DNA from: Sthenelais limicola
Taxonomy: Eukaryota; Annelida; Polychaeta; Phyllodocida; Sigalionidae
Reading direction: 5' to 3'
Assembly: GCA_942159475.1 (NCBI GenBank)
Contig: OW804094.1
Location: 9,617,555-9,681,554 of the forward strand
DNA: 64,000 nt
Positions within the stretch are counted from its first letter, which is position 1; every line of letters begins with the position of its first letter. A program made the position numbers and the translations under genes. Of the stretch, positions 1 through 9,547 are shown one piece after another. Below the pieces are notes generated by a model. The model was not told where the DNA came from and searched no databases. It was given only the letters and a program-made list of their open reading frames with translations.

Positions 1-581
1 GGAGAGAACTTTTATTCACAACCATACATAATACAATCTGAAGAAGAACGCGATCCTCACCACCGGTGATCTTCCTGGTTGCCCTTTTAAATTCTGAAAT
101 TTTGACAATTTCAATTGGAATAAAATCTCAAACTAACATCGCAAATGACATTATAGAAATAATATTCTCAGCGGTGTTCAGTGGTGTAAATGGTGGTAAT
201 AAAGGTTGTGAGTGAGAAAGTCCTTGTAATGTTCTTATTCGAATTTTCATATTGATAAAATGTTCCATAAGGTGCAAATGTTCGTGGTGGTTCTCCTTTT
301 GCGATCTTGCTATATTTTTATTGTTAAAAAATTTTTTTTTTCTTAAATCTTCATTAAATAAACTCAGAACACATTTTATTCACTTCTTCATCTATTCATC
401 ATTTCAATCACCACCACGACGACATATCTCAAAAGAAAAAAACCCCCCGTCCCATAGAGTGCCACTGAAGTGCCCCCGAGTGCCAAGAAGCGTAAAGTGT
501 CAACACCAACAACACCACACTGGGTGTCACACCCTGTGACACCCAGCCTGTATATAAGCATGTAATTACTCTGTATCACTC
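1..581. other. AT-rich stretch, no gene recognised
   Basis: No coding exon, RNA gene or known repeat end could be supported. The 95-codon open frame at 252-539 has low complexity and no domain. The stretch directly precedes a hammerhead-like motif, so part of it may belong to the retroelement that carries that motif (inference). Confidence 0.4.
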
Positions 582-628
582 ACTCTCCCCTGAAGAAGAC
601 AACCATAATGTCGAAACGCGTCGGGATA
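582..628 (+). ncRNA. Hammerhead-ribozyme-like motif
   Basis: The order of elements fits a type I hammerhead. CTGAAGA lies at 590-596 and a 4 bp stem GACA/TGTC (598-601 with 609-612) closes a 7 nt loop. GAAAC (613-617) follows, and GTC (620-622) sits at the cleavage position. CCC (587-589) can pair with GGG (623-625) as the base of stem I. Stem III would be minimal, but ACGCGT (616-621) is self-complementary, as in hammerheads reported to work as dimers in animal retroelements such as Penelope-like elements (established knowledge). An extra A at 597 between the core and stem II departs from consensus and could weaken or abolish activity. No flanking Penelope reverse transcriptase is visible. 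Confidence 0.4.
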
Positions 629-784
629 AATAAATAAGAGAAAAAAACATACCGGATTGTCGTTTGTAGGTTTAATTCCTATATTTCATTTTTATTGTTA
701 ATATGATTATAATTATGTAGGTTGTGGAACAGTCCTGAGAGTGACGTCTAGATGTGATTTTTGTCACGGTTGATTAATAAATCA

Positions 785-1081
785 TGTGATGTGGTACAGT
801 GAAATGAGGCACAAGTCGCAAAAAAATGGATTTTTGTGATACTGTGATACTTATGTGATACTGTGATACTATTTGAAAACTACATACGATGACCTTTGAA
901 ATGCAAGGATATATTTTATTCACTGTCCTGAAATTTGCTACATACATGTGTTCATACAACTGAAGGCGCTAAACCCTGCAAAAGTTAAAACATTCCTATA
1001 AATGAGACCTTGTTAATAAATCACTTTGAAAAATATCAATTTAACGACTTTATGACTTTGTCCCAGAAGCATCACATCACA
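785..1081. repeat. Family A element, internally rearranged
   Basis: It begins TGTGATGTGG and ends with the inverse CACATCACAT. The middle lacks the usual 'agccgattccaatgatagt' block and instead holds a local direct repeat of GTGATACT at about 836-870. The right half keeps the family signature around 'gcaaggatatattt'. Confidence 0.7.
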
Positions 1082-1143
1082 TAATACGCATTGGATGACT
1101 TGCTGTCAACAGCGTCTCAGTGTTTGAGTAGTTTGAATAATTA

Positions 1144-1510
1144 TGTGATGTGTTCCAGGAAAATGAGTCACAACTCGCAAAATTAATATTTTTCAATGTG
1201 TTTTGTCTACAAGATCTCTTTATTGAAATGTTCTGATCTTTAGAGGGTTTAGCCCTTATAGTCATATGAATCCATATCATAAATTTCGGGACATGCGTTT
1301 TGAAGTATATTTACTTACTTTACTGGTAAATTACCCATCCAGAAACATTTCAAACTTTACTTTTCAAAAATTAAAATATCAAACTTAAAATATAGAAATA
1401 CTTATTAGGTGTCCTAGTGTTCACTATCATTGGAATCAGCTTGATTTTTAAATATGGTGATTTCTCAGAATCCATATTTTGCGACTTATGACTCTTTTTC
1501 CTAAAACTCC
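1144..1510 (-). repeat. Family A element, minus orientation
   Basis: A nearly full-length copy that starts TGTGATGTGTTCCAGG. Its right end is diverged: 'ttttgcgacttatgactc' is kept but the last CACATCACA is lost. The internal 'cctagtgttcactatcattgg' block shows the minus orientation. Confidence 0.75.
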
Positions 1511-2103
1511 ATATATATACGTCATATAGATCTGATATTTATATAAAATTAGACTAGGGTGTCTTCCTCATCGCGGGTAAAGGTTGCTGTGCTAGAAATT
1601 ATATTCCTGTATATGCCGGACTGCCTTAATAAAAAACTTATAAATTAACAGAAATGTATGCGATTAAACGGAATCTGTGTTAGATGCACGGCTGTTTTCC
1701 ACCTTGAATGTCACCACTAGGTGTCACGACATCATTATTTTACTTTCACTGAGAAGAAACAAAACATTTTGTATGTCATATTATCATAGTTGTCAGATAT
1801 CTATGTAAATCAGGCTAAATAATGTTGTTTAGAATGAATTCGAATTCGGCGGGAAAAGGGGCAAACATCAACCTAACAAAAGTGAGTCAAAATGGTTTGA
1901 CTCTCTTTCTAAGCGAGTCAATTTGACTCCTCCTCAAAAGGGAGTCAATTTTAGTCAAGGTAGTCTCATTCCTAACTCTATATCAGATGTTAAAACTGGA
2001 GATCTGTGTGTACAGGAGCAAGGTATTCTGTAATTTAGGTCGCCATTCAGAGTTTGATGTAAAGGGAAAATCGAAGCTCAAGGTCATGAAAAGAACAAAC
2101 AAC
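1511..2103. other. Gene-free stretch with GAGTCAA/TTGACTC cluster
   Basis: There is no gene here. At 1881-1957 the heptamer GAGTCAA occurs repeatedly in both orientations and can fold into small stems. One copy reads TGAGTCA, the core of an AP-1-type site (known motif), but a regulatory role is not shown. Confidence 0.3.
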
Positions 2104-2150
2104 AGGGTCAGATTTTCAGAAAATGTATAATTCGCCTTCACCAAGCAAAT
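2104..2150 (-). repeat. Family B fragment
   Basis: It starts GGGTCAGATTTTCAG, continues through the minus-orientation start of B ('ttcgccttcacca'), and breaks off after about 47 bp. Confidence 0.6.
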
Positions 2151-2195
2151 CATCAAACAGCTAAGTAAATATTTAAATAAGTTGATATAGACAAA

Positions 2196-2272
2196 ATGGC
2201 TGGCTGCTCTGGGATTCGATCTCACAATGTCCCGTTTGGAAGTCTAACACTTTAACCACTCCACTATTGGGG
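2196..2272 (-). repeat. tRNA-like relic (SINE head or tRNA pseudogene)
   Basis: On the minus strand an A-box-like block (TAGTGGAGTGGTTAAAG, complement of 2250-2266) is followed by a B-box-like block (GATCGAATCCC). The spacing and sequence resemble a serine/leucine-type tRNA. The acceptor and anticodon stems do not pair convincingly, so a functional tRNA is unlikely. Confidence 0.4.
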
Positions 2273-2389
2273 ACTATAGAGGACATGCATATATAAACAC
2301 TAACGTACATTGATTCATTGAATTTTATGATTAGTTTAATGCCCCGTTCTCCTTGTGATTAGGAAAAGCGGGGGGGGGAATTATCTTTG

Positions 2390-2485
2390 TGGGTCTTGGA
2401 ATGGAATTATAATGGCACTTTACAGTTTGAGGCGAGAGGCTGTCCCTTTGTTTGAAGGCACTCTCTCATCTTTGGACCTAGACTG
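2390..2485 (+). repeat. Family G fragment (right half)
   Basis: It shares 'ggaattataatggcact' and the terminal 'ggacctagactg' with the complete G copy at 63096-63310 and with the inverted copy near 56602. The left end is missing. Confidence 0.6.
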
Positions 2486-2790
2486 TGTACATGAAAGGGA
2501 GGTTCTGAGCTCGCATGATCAAAGATTTGGCCTCACGTACTTTTATTTATTTCTATTTAAATATTGCAGGAAAATACTTTCCTTCTTTTCTCTACCACTT
2601 TCTTATCAAGTTCTATCTATGAAAGTCCGTCTCATTAACAAGGAAGGAGAGGGGTGGGTGCTATGAAATTTTAACACTTTCCCCCAACAAGCCTGCTCGC
2701 ATTTGTGGTCGGAGGCGAGGGTTAATTATGGATAGTTAATGGATTCCCCCCGATATGGCTGATCGCATTTATGGTGAAACAAGTGAATAA

Positions 2791-4252
2791 GGGAATCATT
2801 AGGGAGGTCTGTCCCCAGCAATACAGTGATATGTACAAGAGGATAAGGGAATCATTAGGGAGCTCTCTCCCCAGCAATACAGTGATATGTACAAGAGGAT
2901 AAGGGAATCATTAGGGAGCTCTGTCCCCAGCAATACAGTGATATGTACAAGAGACTAAGGGAATCATTAGGGAGCTCTCTCCCCAGCAATACAGTGATAT
3001 GTACAATAAGGGAATCATTAGGGAGCTCTGTCCCCAGCAATACAGTGATATGTACAAGAGAATAAGGGAATCGTTAGGGAGCTCTCTCCCCAGCAATACA
3101 GTGATATGTACAATAAGGGAATCATTAGGGAGCTCTGTCCCCAGCAATACAGTGATATGTACAAGAGAATAGGGGAATCATTAGGAAGCTCTGTCCCCAG
3201 CAATACAGCAATATGTACAAGAGAATAAGGGAATCGTTAGGGAGCTCTCTCCCCAGCAATACAGTGATATGTACAATAAGGGAATCATTAGGGAGCTCTG
3301 TCCCCAGCAATACAGTGATATGTACAAGAGAATAAGGGAATCATTAGGGAGCTCTGTCCCCAGCAATACAGTGATTTTTACAATAAGGGAATCATTAGGG
3401 AGCTCTCTCCCCAGCAATACAGTGATACGTACAAGAGAATAAGGGAATCATTAGGGAGCTCTGTCCCCAGCAATACAGTGATATGTACAAGAGAATAAGG
3501 GAATCATTAGGGAGCTCTCTCCCCAGCAATACAGCGATATGTACAAGAGAATAAGGGAATCATTAGGGAGCTCTCTCCCCAGCAATACAGTGATATGTAC
3601 AAGAGAATAAGGGAATCATTAGGGAGCTCTCTCCCCAGCAATACAGTGATATGTACAATAGGGGAATCATTAGGGGGCTCTCTCCCCAGCAATATAGTGA
3701 TATGTACAAGAGAATAGGGGAATCATTAGGGAGCTCTCTCCCCAGCAATACAGTGATATGTACAAGAGAATAAGGGAATCATTAGGGAGCTCTCTCCCAA
3801 GCAATACAGTGATATGTACAAGAGAATAGGGGAATCATTAGGGAGCTCTCTCCCCAGCAATATAGTGATATGTACAAGTGAATAAGGGAATCATTAGGGA
3901 GCTCTCTCCCCAGCAATACAGTGATATGTACAAGAGAATAGGGGAATCATTAGGGGGCTCTCTCCCAAGCAATACAGTGATATGTACAAGAGAATAAGGG
4001 AATCATTAGGGGGCTCTCTCTCCAGCAATACAGTGATATGTACAAGAGTGTAAGGGAATCATTAGGGAGCTCTGTCCCCAGCAATACAGTGATATGTACA
4101 AGAGAATAAGGGAATCATTAGGGAGCTCTCTCCCCAGCAATACAGTGATATGTACAAGAGAATAGGGGAATCATTAGGGAGCTCTGTCCCCAGCAATACA
4201 GTGATATGTACAAGAGAATAAGGGAATCATTAGGGAGCTCCGTCCCAAGCAA
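2791..4252. repeat. Tandem satellite, ~56 bp unit, about 26 copies
   Basis: The head-to-tail unit carries 'aagggaatcattaggg', 'agctctctccccagc' and 'aatacagtgatatgtac'. Most units are about 56 bp; several (near 3003, 3110, 3270, 3380 and 3656) are about 51 bp because 'agagaa' is missing. Units alternate CTCTCTCCCC and CTCTGTCCCC; the first can form a GGGAG/CTCCC hairpin. Copies are 90% or more alike by eye, which suggests recent amplification. The minus-strand open frames through the array (repeating 'LPNDSL' and 'YISLYCWG') come from the repeat and are not genes. Confidence 0.95.
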
Positions 4253-4297
4253 GTGATATGCCTGATATATCCCAGCCGCGTTTTGAGTCAGGAGATG

Positions 4298-4345
4298 ACT
4301 CTGTGTATGGATGCACAGCGTCAACGATCATCCAAAATCCATGAC
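4298..4345. repeat. Family H fragment
   Basis: The block 'gactctgtgtatggatgcac' and the following 'gatcatccaaaat' recur at 63852-63895 near the window end. Other H sequence lies at 16718-16800. Confidence 0.55.
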
Positions 4346-4351
4346 CTCATA

Positions 4352-4479
4352 TGTGATCCGTTTTAGGAAAATGAGTCATAAGTCGCAAAATATGGATTTT
4401 GAGATATCACCATATTTGAAAAGATGAGATCAAGCCGATTCCAATGATAGTAAACACTAGGACACCTAATAAGTATTTC
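4352..4479 (+). repeat. Family A element, left half, split by the LTR element
   Basis: It starts TGTGATCCGTTTTAGG and runs through 'agccgattccaatgatagt' to 'taagtatttc', where the retrotransposon begins. The right half resumes at 16116. The rejoined flank matches uninterrupted A copies such as the one at 17641. Confidence 0.85.
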
Positions 4480-4895
4480 TGTAGTAGTTCTTACATTTAC
4501 CACTTGGTAGCTGACCATAAAGGTCCAGTCTACTCTCTTACTACTTTACCAATAGAGGCGCTCCGCGCTTAGGTGCCTTGTATTTCTATACATCTTCTCT
4601 ATTATATCTATTTCCCCTTAATCATGTTATATGTAAACCCTTTGTGTTACTCTCCTAAAGAGCTCTGTTGTCTATTCTATCCTGTACTATTATAATCTGT
4701 GTATGTTGTTATATACACCGTGATCTTTATTTGAATCTTATGTAGTACTACCCGTTTGTGTCACGGACTAGAGTAAGCTACTCTAGCCGGATTCACGGAC
4801 ACAAGGGCCGTTTTCACGGACTGGAGATTAAACAGAGCAATAGGGAATTGTGCCTTGTTAAGTTGTTTATTCGGATCAAAGAGCGAATCACTACA
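4480..4895 (+). repeat. 5' LTR, 416 bp
   Basis: It begins TGTAGTAGTTC and ends GAATCACTACA, with a 6 bp terminal inverted repeat TGTAGT/ACTACA. It is identical to 15700-16115. It holds a TATA-like TTATATACA (4709-4717), probably the promoter, and an ATTAAA (4827-4832) that would act in the 3' copy. The R and U5 limits cannot be fixed from sequence alone. Two A/T-rich tracts and a 'gtaagc' (4773-4778) that could act as a splice donor are also present. Confidence 0.97.
4709..4717 (+). promoter_or_regulatory. TATA-like box in 5' LTR
   Basis: TTATATACA is the best TATA-like match in the LTR. It lies about 180 bp before the LTR end, leaving room for R and U5 downstream. Assignment is by motif and position only. 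Confidence 0.4.
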
Positions 4896-4897
4896 AT

Positions 4898-4910
4898 TGG
4901 TGCCGTGACC
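4898..4910 (+). other. Primer binding site, tRNA-His type
   Basis: TGGTGCCGTGACC starts two bases after the LTR. Its complement ends in GGCACCA and fits the acceptor 3' end of animal tRNA-His (5' end GCCGTGA, from known tRNA sequences) over 13 nt. It would prime minus-strand DNA synthesis. Confidence 0.8.
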
Positions 4911-4996
4911 AGTTCTTAACCAGTCCTGAAGACTAAGCGCGACGGATTTGGAATAAATCCGGATTTGGTTTTTGACTTTTTGGTTCTCTTTCAGAG

Positions 4997-7258
4997 ATGG
5001 CAGCAGCGCCTGGAGCGGAAGGCGGACCCCCGCCTGGAGCGGTAGGCGGACCCCCGCCTTACCCTGCACGGACGAGCAAGCAACTTGTGCGGCCGGGCAA
5101 ACTGATTGCCACTGGGACTACATTGGCAGATATGAAGTTCGATAGACAGTTCAGACAAATTATTTTGTCTGATGTTGGTTCTGAATCTGACGAGTATAGA
5201 ACTGGCCGGGAGGACCGTGCAGCCTTCACGGATTACAGATCCCCTGAAAGCGACATGGAGTCAGACGAGGAAAGCTTGTTGAAAGCAACTCGCCTCCAGT
5301 TGTTGGGTTTACAGAGGAGTTTGGCTGAAGAGAAAAGGAAGAACTTAGAGTTTGTTGCACAAATGAAACAACTCGTGTTCCAGAACCGAGAGATCCATGA
5401 AACACTGGATGTGGTGACAGAAAGGGACTCTGTATTTATTAAAAAATTGCAGATAGAGAATGAAAAGTTGAAGTGTGAAATATCTCGGGTAGACGATCAT
5501 TCTCGTCTCCAGAATGTTTCTGAAGATCAGTCAGCTTCAACCCAGACTGATTCTGTGTCGTCCCCTTTTTGGGATACACTGGCGGCAGATACACGTCGGA
5601 GGAGTATGGCTCCTCTGAATACAAGTAGGTCTGCTCCTGTGTGTTCAACGTTTGCGGATCCACAAGCCGGGTTAGGAACTAGGGAAGGTAGAATGGATTT
5701 CTTTGGATCTCCAGTTGGTTTATCTGAGGATACGGCGAAGAGAGTAACATTTCGGGACCACAAAAGTTCTGGTATGTCTACTTCTTCCCCTGCTAATGGG
5801 TCGTTCAGTAAAGGAAAGGAAACACCCTCTCAGAAAAGCCCGCAGGCCAGTTTTTCTGTGACATGTAGGAGTTTTAGTACTCAAACTCCGGTTGAATCTG
5901 ATACGGTGCAGGTAACTGATTTGTCTGCTAGTATTGGCACTCAGACGGATAAGACTCCTGGAGAGGAAGGGAAGAAGGATGGCACTGCAAGTTCTGGTAA
6001 GAAAAGCAGTACTGCAGGGACGGACACTGATTTCGAGAGAGGTCAGGTAAAGGGAGATGTCTACAAGCCGAAGATACGGGTTGTGGCTGGCTCTCCTGGT
6101 GATCCGTCAGATCCGAGTGATTCATCCTCTTCCTCGTCCTCTGACTCTGAATCTCCTGCCCCCAGGAAGAAAGGAAAGAAATCGAAAAAAGTAAAGTCGC
6201 GGAAAACCAAAGAGCGGTCTCGGATCGCTAAAAAAGATCGATCCCTTGTCCAGGGATTAAGTTATGATGGAACGGACGACTCGGACTTTGGTGAGTTTGA
6301 ATATACTCAGGGTCCGGGTAAGAGCAAGTACACCATGCGTCCGCCCGTCATAAAGATGTGGGACCAAAAGGACCCTTGGCGTGTGTACCTGTCTGAGATG
6401 CGGGTAATGGCAGTTGCATGCAACTGGTCAGAGGAAGAGTTCCTGCTTCAGTTGCAGTGGGGATGCAAGCGGCAGTTGGCGGATATGGGTGATCTGCCTG
6501 CAGGTCTGTCTCTGAAGGAATTCGTTCAACACATGGACGCGAATTTCGGCGAGGTTTCTCGTATTAAAAGACAAGCGGAATTTCGTGCTTGTCGCCAGAC
6601 TCCCGGACAGACTGTCCGGCAGTTTGGTAACGAGGTAGCCCGCAGAGCCAGGTACGCTTTCGGTAAGAGAATGAATAGTACCATAGTCAATATGGCTCTT
6701 CATACTTACCTGAAAGGGTTGACTAGCTGTGAGCAGGCCAATTGGGCTCATCTGAAGGAACCCGTAGACCTACAGGAGGCCATTCATTGGTCAGAGGTTT
6801 ACGAAGGATGCCTGATGGACACTGAATCCAGTGTGGTCGTCCAAAAACTTGCTGCGCTGCCAGCTCCTGAACCAGTTCAGGAACGCGCTTTGGCTGTAAA
6901 GAAGAGAAGGTCCCGCCGCAAGTCCGGTGCTGCTGTAGCCCAGGTGATTGAGCCCCTGGATGATGATGATGTTACCTCCTCTGGTTCGGAGACTTTGGAC
7001 GTGACAACCGTCATCTGTCAGGCCTTACAGGCCTATAGGGATTTCAAGAAGAAGCCTGGTGATGGCAAGACTGGACAACCCTGGAAGAAAACATTTTCTG
7101 GGCAATTCTCCAGCCGGAGAAGGGACGGACCCAGGAGATGTTACTTCTGTGGGAAGGAAGGACATATCTCTCCTGATTGTCCTACCACGAAGATTTTGAA
7201 GGAGTTGGCCGAGTCTACTAAAACTAAGGCTCCGGAAAACCCTTCACGGCCCTTATAG
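4997..7258 (+). CDS. gag: Gag polyprotein, 753 aa
   Basis: Structural protein that would form the particle and bind the element RNA. It starts at ATG 4997 in good context, 101 bp after the LTR, and ends TAG at 7256-7258. The N-terminus is Gly/Pro-rich (residues 1-25). A heptad-rich segment at about 93-150 looks like a coiled coil. A Ser/Asp-rich run followed by a Lys/Arg block (about 370-420) resembles a nuclear localisation region. Residues about 450-615 have the helical, Trp-containing pattern of the retrotransposon gag core. A zinc knuckle C-x2-C-x4-H-x4-C (CYFCGKEGHISPDC, 715-728) lies near the C-terminus. The frame is intact. It is longer than the 300-500 aa typical of many Gypsy Gags, mainly because of the N-terminal half. 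A 3'-splice-like tract (TTCTCTTTCAG) ends just before the ATG. Confidence 0.92.
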   Translation: MAAAPGAEGGPPPGAVGGPPPYPARTSKQLVRPGKLIATGTTLADMKFDRQFRQIILSDVGSESDEYRTGREDRAAFTDYRSPESDMESDEESLLKATRLQLLGLQRSLAEEKRKNLEFVAQMKQLVFQNREIHETLDVVTERDSVFIKKLQIENEKLKCEISRVDDHSRLQNVSEDQSASTQTDSVSSPFWDTLAADTRRRSMAPLNTSRSAPVCSTFADPQAGLGTREGRMDFFGSPVGLSEDTAKRVTFRDHKSSGMSTSSPANGSFSKGKETPSQKSPQASFSVTCRSFSTQTPVESDTVQVTDLSASIGTQTDKTPGEEGKKDGTASSGKKSSTAGTDTDFERGQVKGDVYKPKIRVVAGSPGDPSDPSDSSSSSSSDSESPAPRKKGKKSKKVKSRKTKERSRIAKKDRSLVQGLSYDGTDDSDFGEFEYTQGPGKSKYTMRPPVIKMWDQKDPWRVYLSEMRVMAVACNWSEEEFLLQLQWGCKRQLADMGDLPAGLSLKEFVQHMDANFGEVSRIKRQAEFRACRQTPGQTVRQFGNEVARRARYAFGKRMNSTIVNMALHTYLKGLTSCEQANWAHLKEPVDLQEAIHWSEVYEGCLMDTESSVVVQKLAALPAPEPVQERALAVKKRRSRRKSGAAVAQVIEPLDDDDVTSSGSETLDVTTVICQALQAYRDFKKKPGDGKTGQPWKKTFSGQFSSRRRDGPRRCYFCGKEGHISPDCPTTKILKELAESTKTKAPENPSRPL

Positions 7259-7266
7259 GAAGCGAT

Positions 7267-7932
7267 ATGGGGGCCGAAGGGACGCCGCTTCATAGTACTA
7301 CAGCTCGGATGGATTTGGCTAGTAGTATAGGAACTGGGGGTGTTGCTCAGGCACTTGCTAGTAAGGGGTTAGCTTCGACACAAGGTCAGGCGCTCCCGGA
7401 CGCAAGAGATCCTAGGTCGTTGCCGGAAAAGAACACCTGTCTAGGTGAGGATATCTCCCCGGATATCTCCCAGGATAGCCCGGATTCTGCTTCTCTTGTG
7501 AGATGGGGACAGGACGGGTACCAAGCTGTTGAAGGTCAGATCGTTGTGGTTGGACAGAACCCCAACAGGTCGGCGCGGATACAGAAAGTTTCTGTACAGC
7601 AGCCAAAGACGCTGAGGATCACGGATAATTTGATTGTCCGTGAGAGATGGTATGCCCCAGTGGGGTTAGACAGTGAGAACGGAGATTTTCTGGTTGACCC
7701 TGGCGCTACTACTAGCCTGGTTACCAAGAGATTCTATGATTCTCTTTCTTCCTTTGGTTCCGGTCCAAATGGTGTGTGCAATGGGGAATGGGCTGCCTAT
7801 AACCACTCATGGGAGCGCGCTTTGTCCTTTGAAGATAGGGGATCGGACATACATGATTACATGTCTAGTTGTCTCCGGCCTGAAAGGTCCGGAAGATGGA
7901 CTTATTGGGGCGGATTTTTATTACGTCCATAA
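7267..7932 (+). pseudogene. pol: Pol N-terminal part with protease active site, frame broken
   Basis: This frame starts at ATG 7267, 8 nt after the gag stop, in the -1 frame relative to gag. It is open back to about 7228, so it overlaps gag by about 30 nt; no canonical slippery heptamer is seen in the overlap, and reinitiation is an alternative. Residues 1-130 form a linker. The aspartic protease active site appears as FLVDPGATTS (about 139-148). After about residue 160 (near 7741-7757) the protease-like sequence continues in the next frame, while this frame runs on to a stop at 7930-7932 with no homology. The break lies in a T/C-rich tract (TCTCTTTCTTCC). It is probably a small insertion or deletion, or less likely programmed frameshifting. 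Confidence 0.8.
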
Positions 7933-9547
7933 ATGTAATCTTGACTGGTCTGGATTGCTATTCCTTGAGAATCAAGCAGTATCTGTAATGTGTAAGCAAT
8001 GGAAACACATGAAGAGAAGCTTGAGACAGTCCACTGTTCAGGCTGTTGAGGTGAGAGAGTTCGTGGACGGGGGAGAAGTCAGGTTGAAAGAACCTGTGGT
8101 CCTCCAACCCCGGTCCGTGACCCTTGCTAAAATAGACCTGGGTAGAGGCTCTGACAGGTCAGATGGGCTGATGTTCGAGCCTGATCAGGGACTGTTAGAA
8201 GACTTTGCCTTGGGAAGCCTTAATACATACGTATCGGGTAACGTTAATTCGTCCGTGGTAGCTTTTTCCAATCCGTCCGGTTCCACCGTACGCCTGAATT
8301 GTGACATGATAGTAGGGAGAGTGAGTGTTGTGACTTTGGTGTCCGATGCTTCCCTACCGGAGGAAGAGGATAATGAAATGATTAAGACAGCTATTATCAA
8401 TTCCATACAGGTAATGGACTCGCCTATTGTGGATGATGAGCTTTTGGCTCCTGATATAGTTGTCCCTCCTAGTCCCGAAGATCCGTTAGAAAAGTTGGTG
8501 AATGATGCTCATCTGTCTAAAAAAGAAGAAAAAGAGTTAGTTAGAAAACTGCTCTATGATTACCAAGACTGTTTTTCCTTACCTGGTACCACAGTTGGTT
8601 GTACTCACTTGGTTAGCCATGTGATTGACACTGGGGATGCAATCCCTGTAAAGCAAGCCTATCGTAGGATGCCAGTGGCTAGGCGGGAGGGAGCAGAGGC
8701 GGAAATCTGGAAAATGTATAAAGCAGGCAGAATAGAGCATAGCAGTAGTCCGTGGGGGGCTCCCATAGTGATGGTTGCTAAGAAGGATGGTACACAGAGA
8801 TTTTGTGTAGACTATCGCCAACTGAATTCGGTGACTAAGAAGGATAGTTTTCCTCTACCTCGAATTGATGAGTGTGTTGAAGCCTTGGGTGGAAATCAAT
8901 GGTTTTGCACACTAGACTTGGAGTCCGGATATTGGCAGGTTGCAATGGATGAAGACAGTAAGCACAAAACTGCTTTTCTTTCCAGTGTGGGTCTGTTTCA
9001 GTTTAAAGTGATGGCTTTTGGACTGTGTAACGCCCCTGCCACTTTCCAACGCATGATGGACCGTATGTTGGACGGATTGCGTTGGAAGTCCTGTTTGGTA
9101 TACCTGGATGATGTGGTGGTCTTTGGTAAGACTCTCCAGGGATGTGCAGACAATCTTAAACTAGTGTTGGAACGCATTAGAGAATATGGGCTTAAGCTTA
9201 AGCCTAAGAAATGTGAGCTCTTCCGTAAGGAAGTGAAGTATTTGGGACGGATTGTTTCTGGCGCCGGAATCCGCGCGGATCCGGCTAAGATAGCAAAAGT
9301 TCAGGAATGGCCTGTTCCCAAAACAGCTAAAGAAGTTAGACAATTCCTTGGTTTCGCTTCCTACTATAGGGAGTTTCAACCAAACTTTGGTGGAATTGTA
9401 GCTCCTCTGCAACAGATTGTGACGGATGCTGGGACTGAGAAACGCTATAGTAAACCTATAGTGTGGACCAAGAAGTGTGATGAAGCCTTTAAAACAGCTA
9501 AGACTTTATTAACTTCAGCCCCGGTTCTTGGGTATCCTAGAAAGTAA
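7742..9547 (+). pseudogene. pol: Pol middle part: protease C-terminal half and reverse transcriptase
   Basis: This frame resumes the protease after the break and shows its second conserved block (GLIGADFYY, near 7893-7919). A linker follows, then the reverse transcriptase. RT landmarks are PWGAPIVMVAKKDG, FCVDYRQLN, LDLESGYWQ, AFGLCNAPATFQ and the catalytic YLDD (9101-9112), with the primer-grip and thumb region behind. It stops at an in-frame TAA (9545-9547) at the boundary to RNase H, and the same frame continues with RNase H after it. An upstream GTG at 7673 is not a credible start, so this part depends on the 7267 frame for initiation. RT copies element RNA to DNA in the particle. Confidence 0.88.

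Noticed and set aside
2791..4252. CRISPR-like array
   Set aside because: Repeats are contiguous without unique spacers, and the context is an animal genome.
2855..4324. Overlapping minus-strand open frames of 61-78 codons with repeating 'LPNDSL' and 'YISLYCWG' peptides
   Set aside because: They are the translated ~56 bp satellite; unit lengths not divisible by three shift the frame and no coding signal is present.
7228..7258. Canonical -1 slippery heptamer at the gag-pol overlap
   Set aside because: No X-XXY-YYZ heptamer in the gag phase was found in the overlap.
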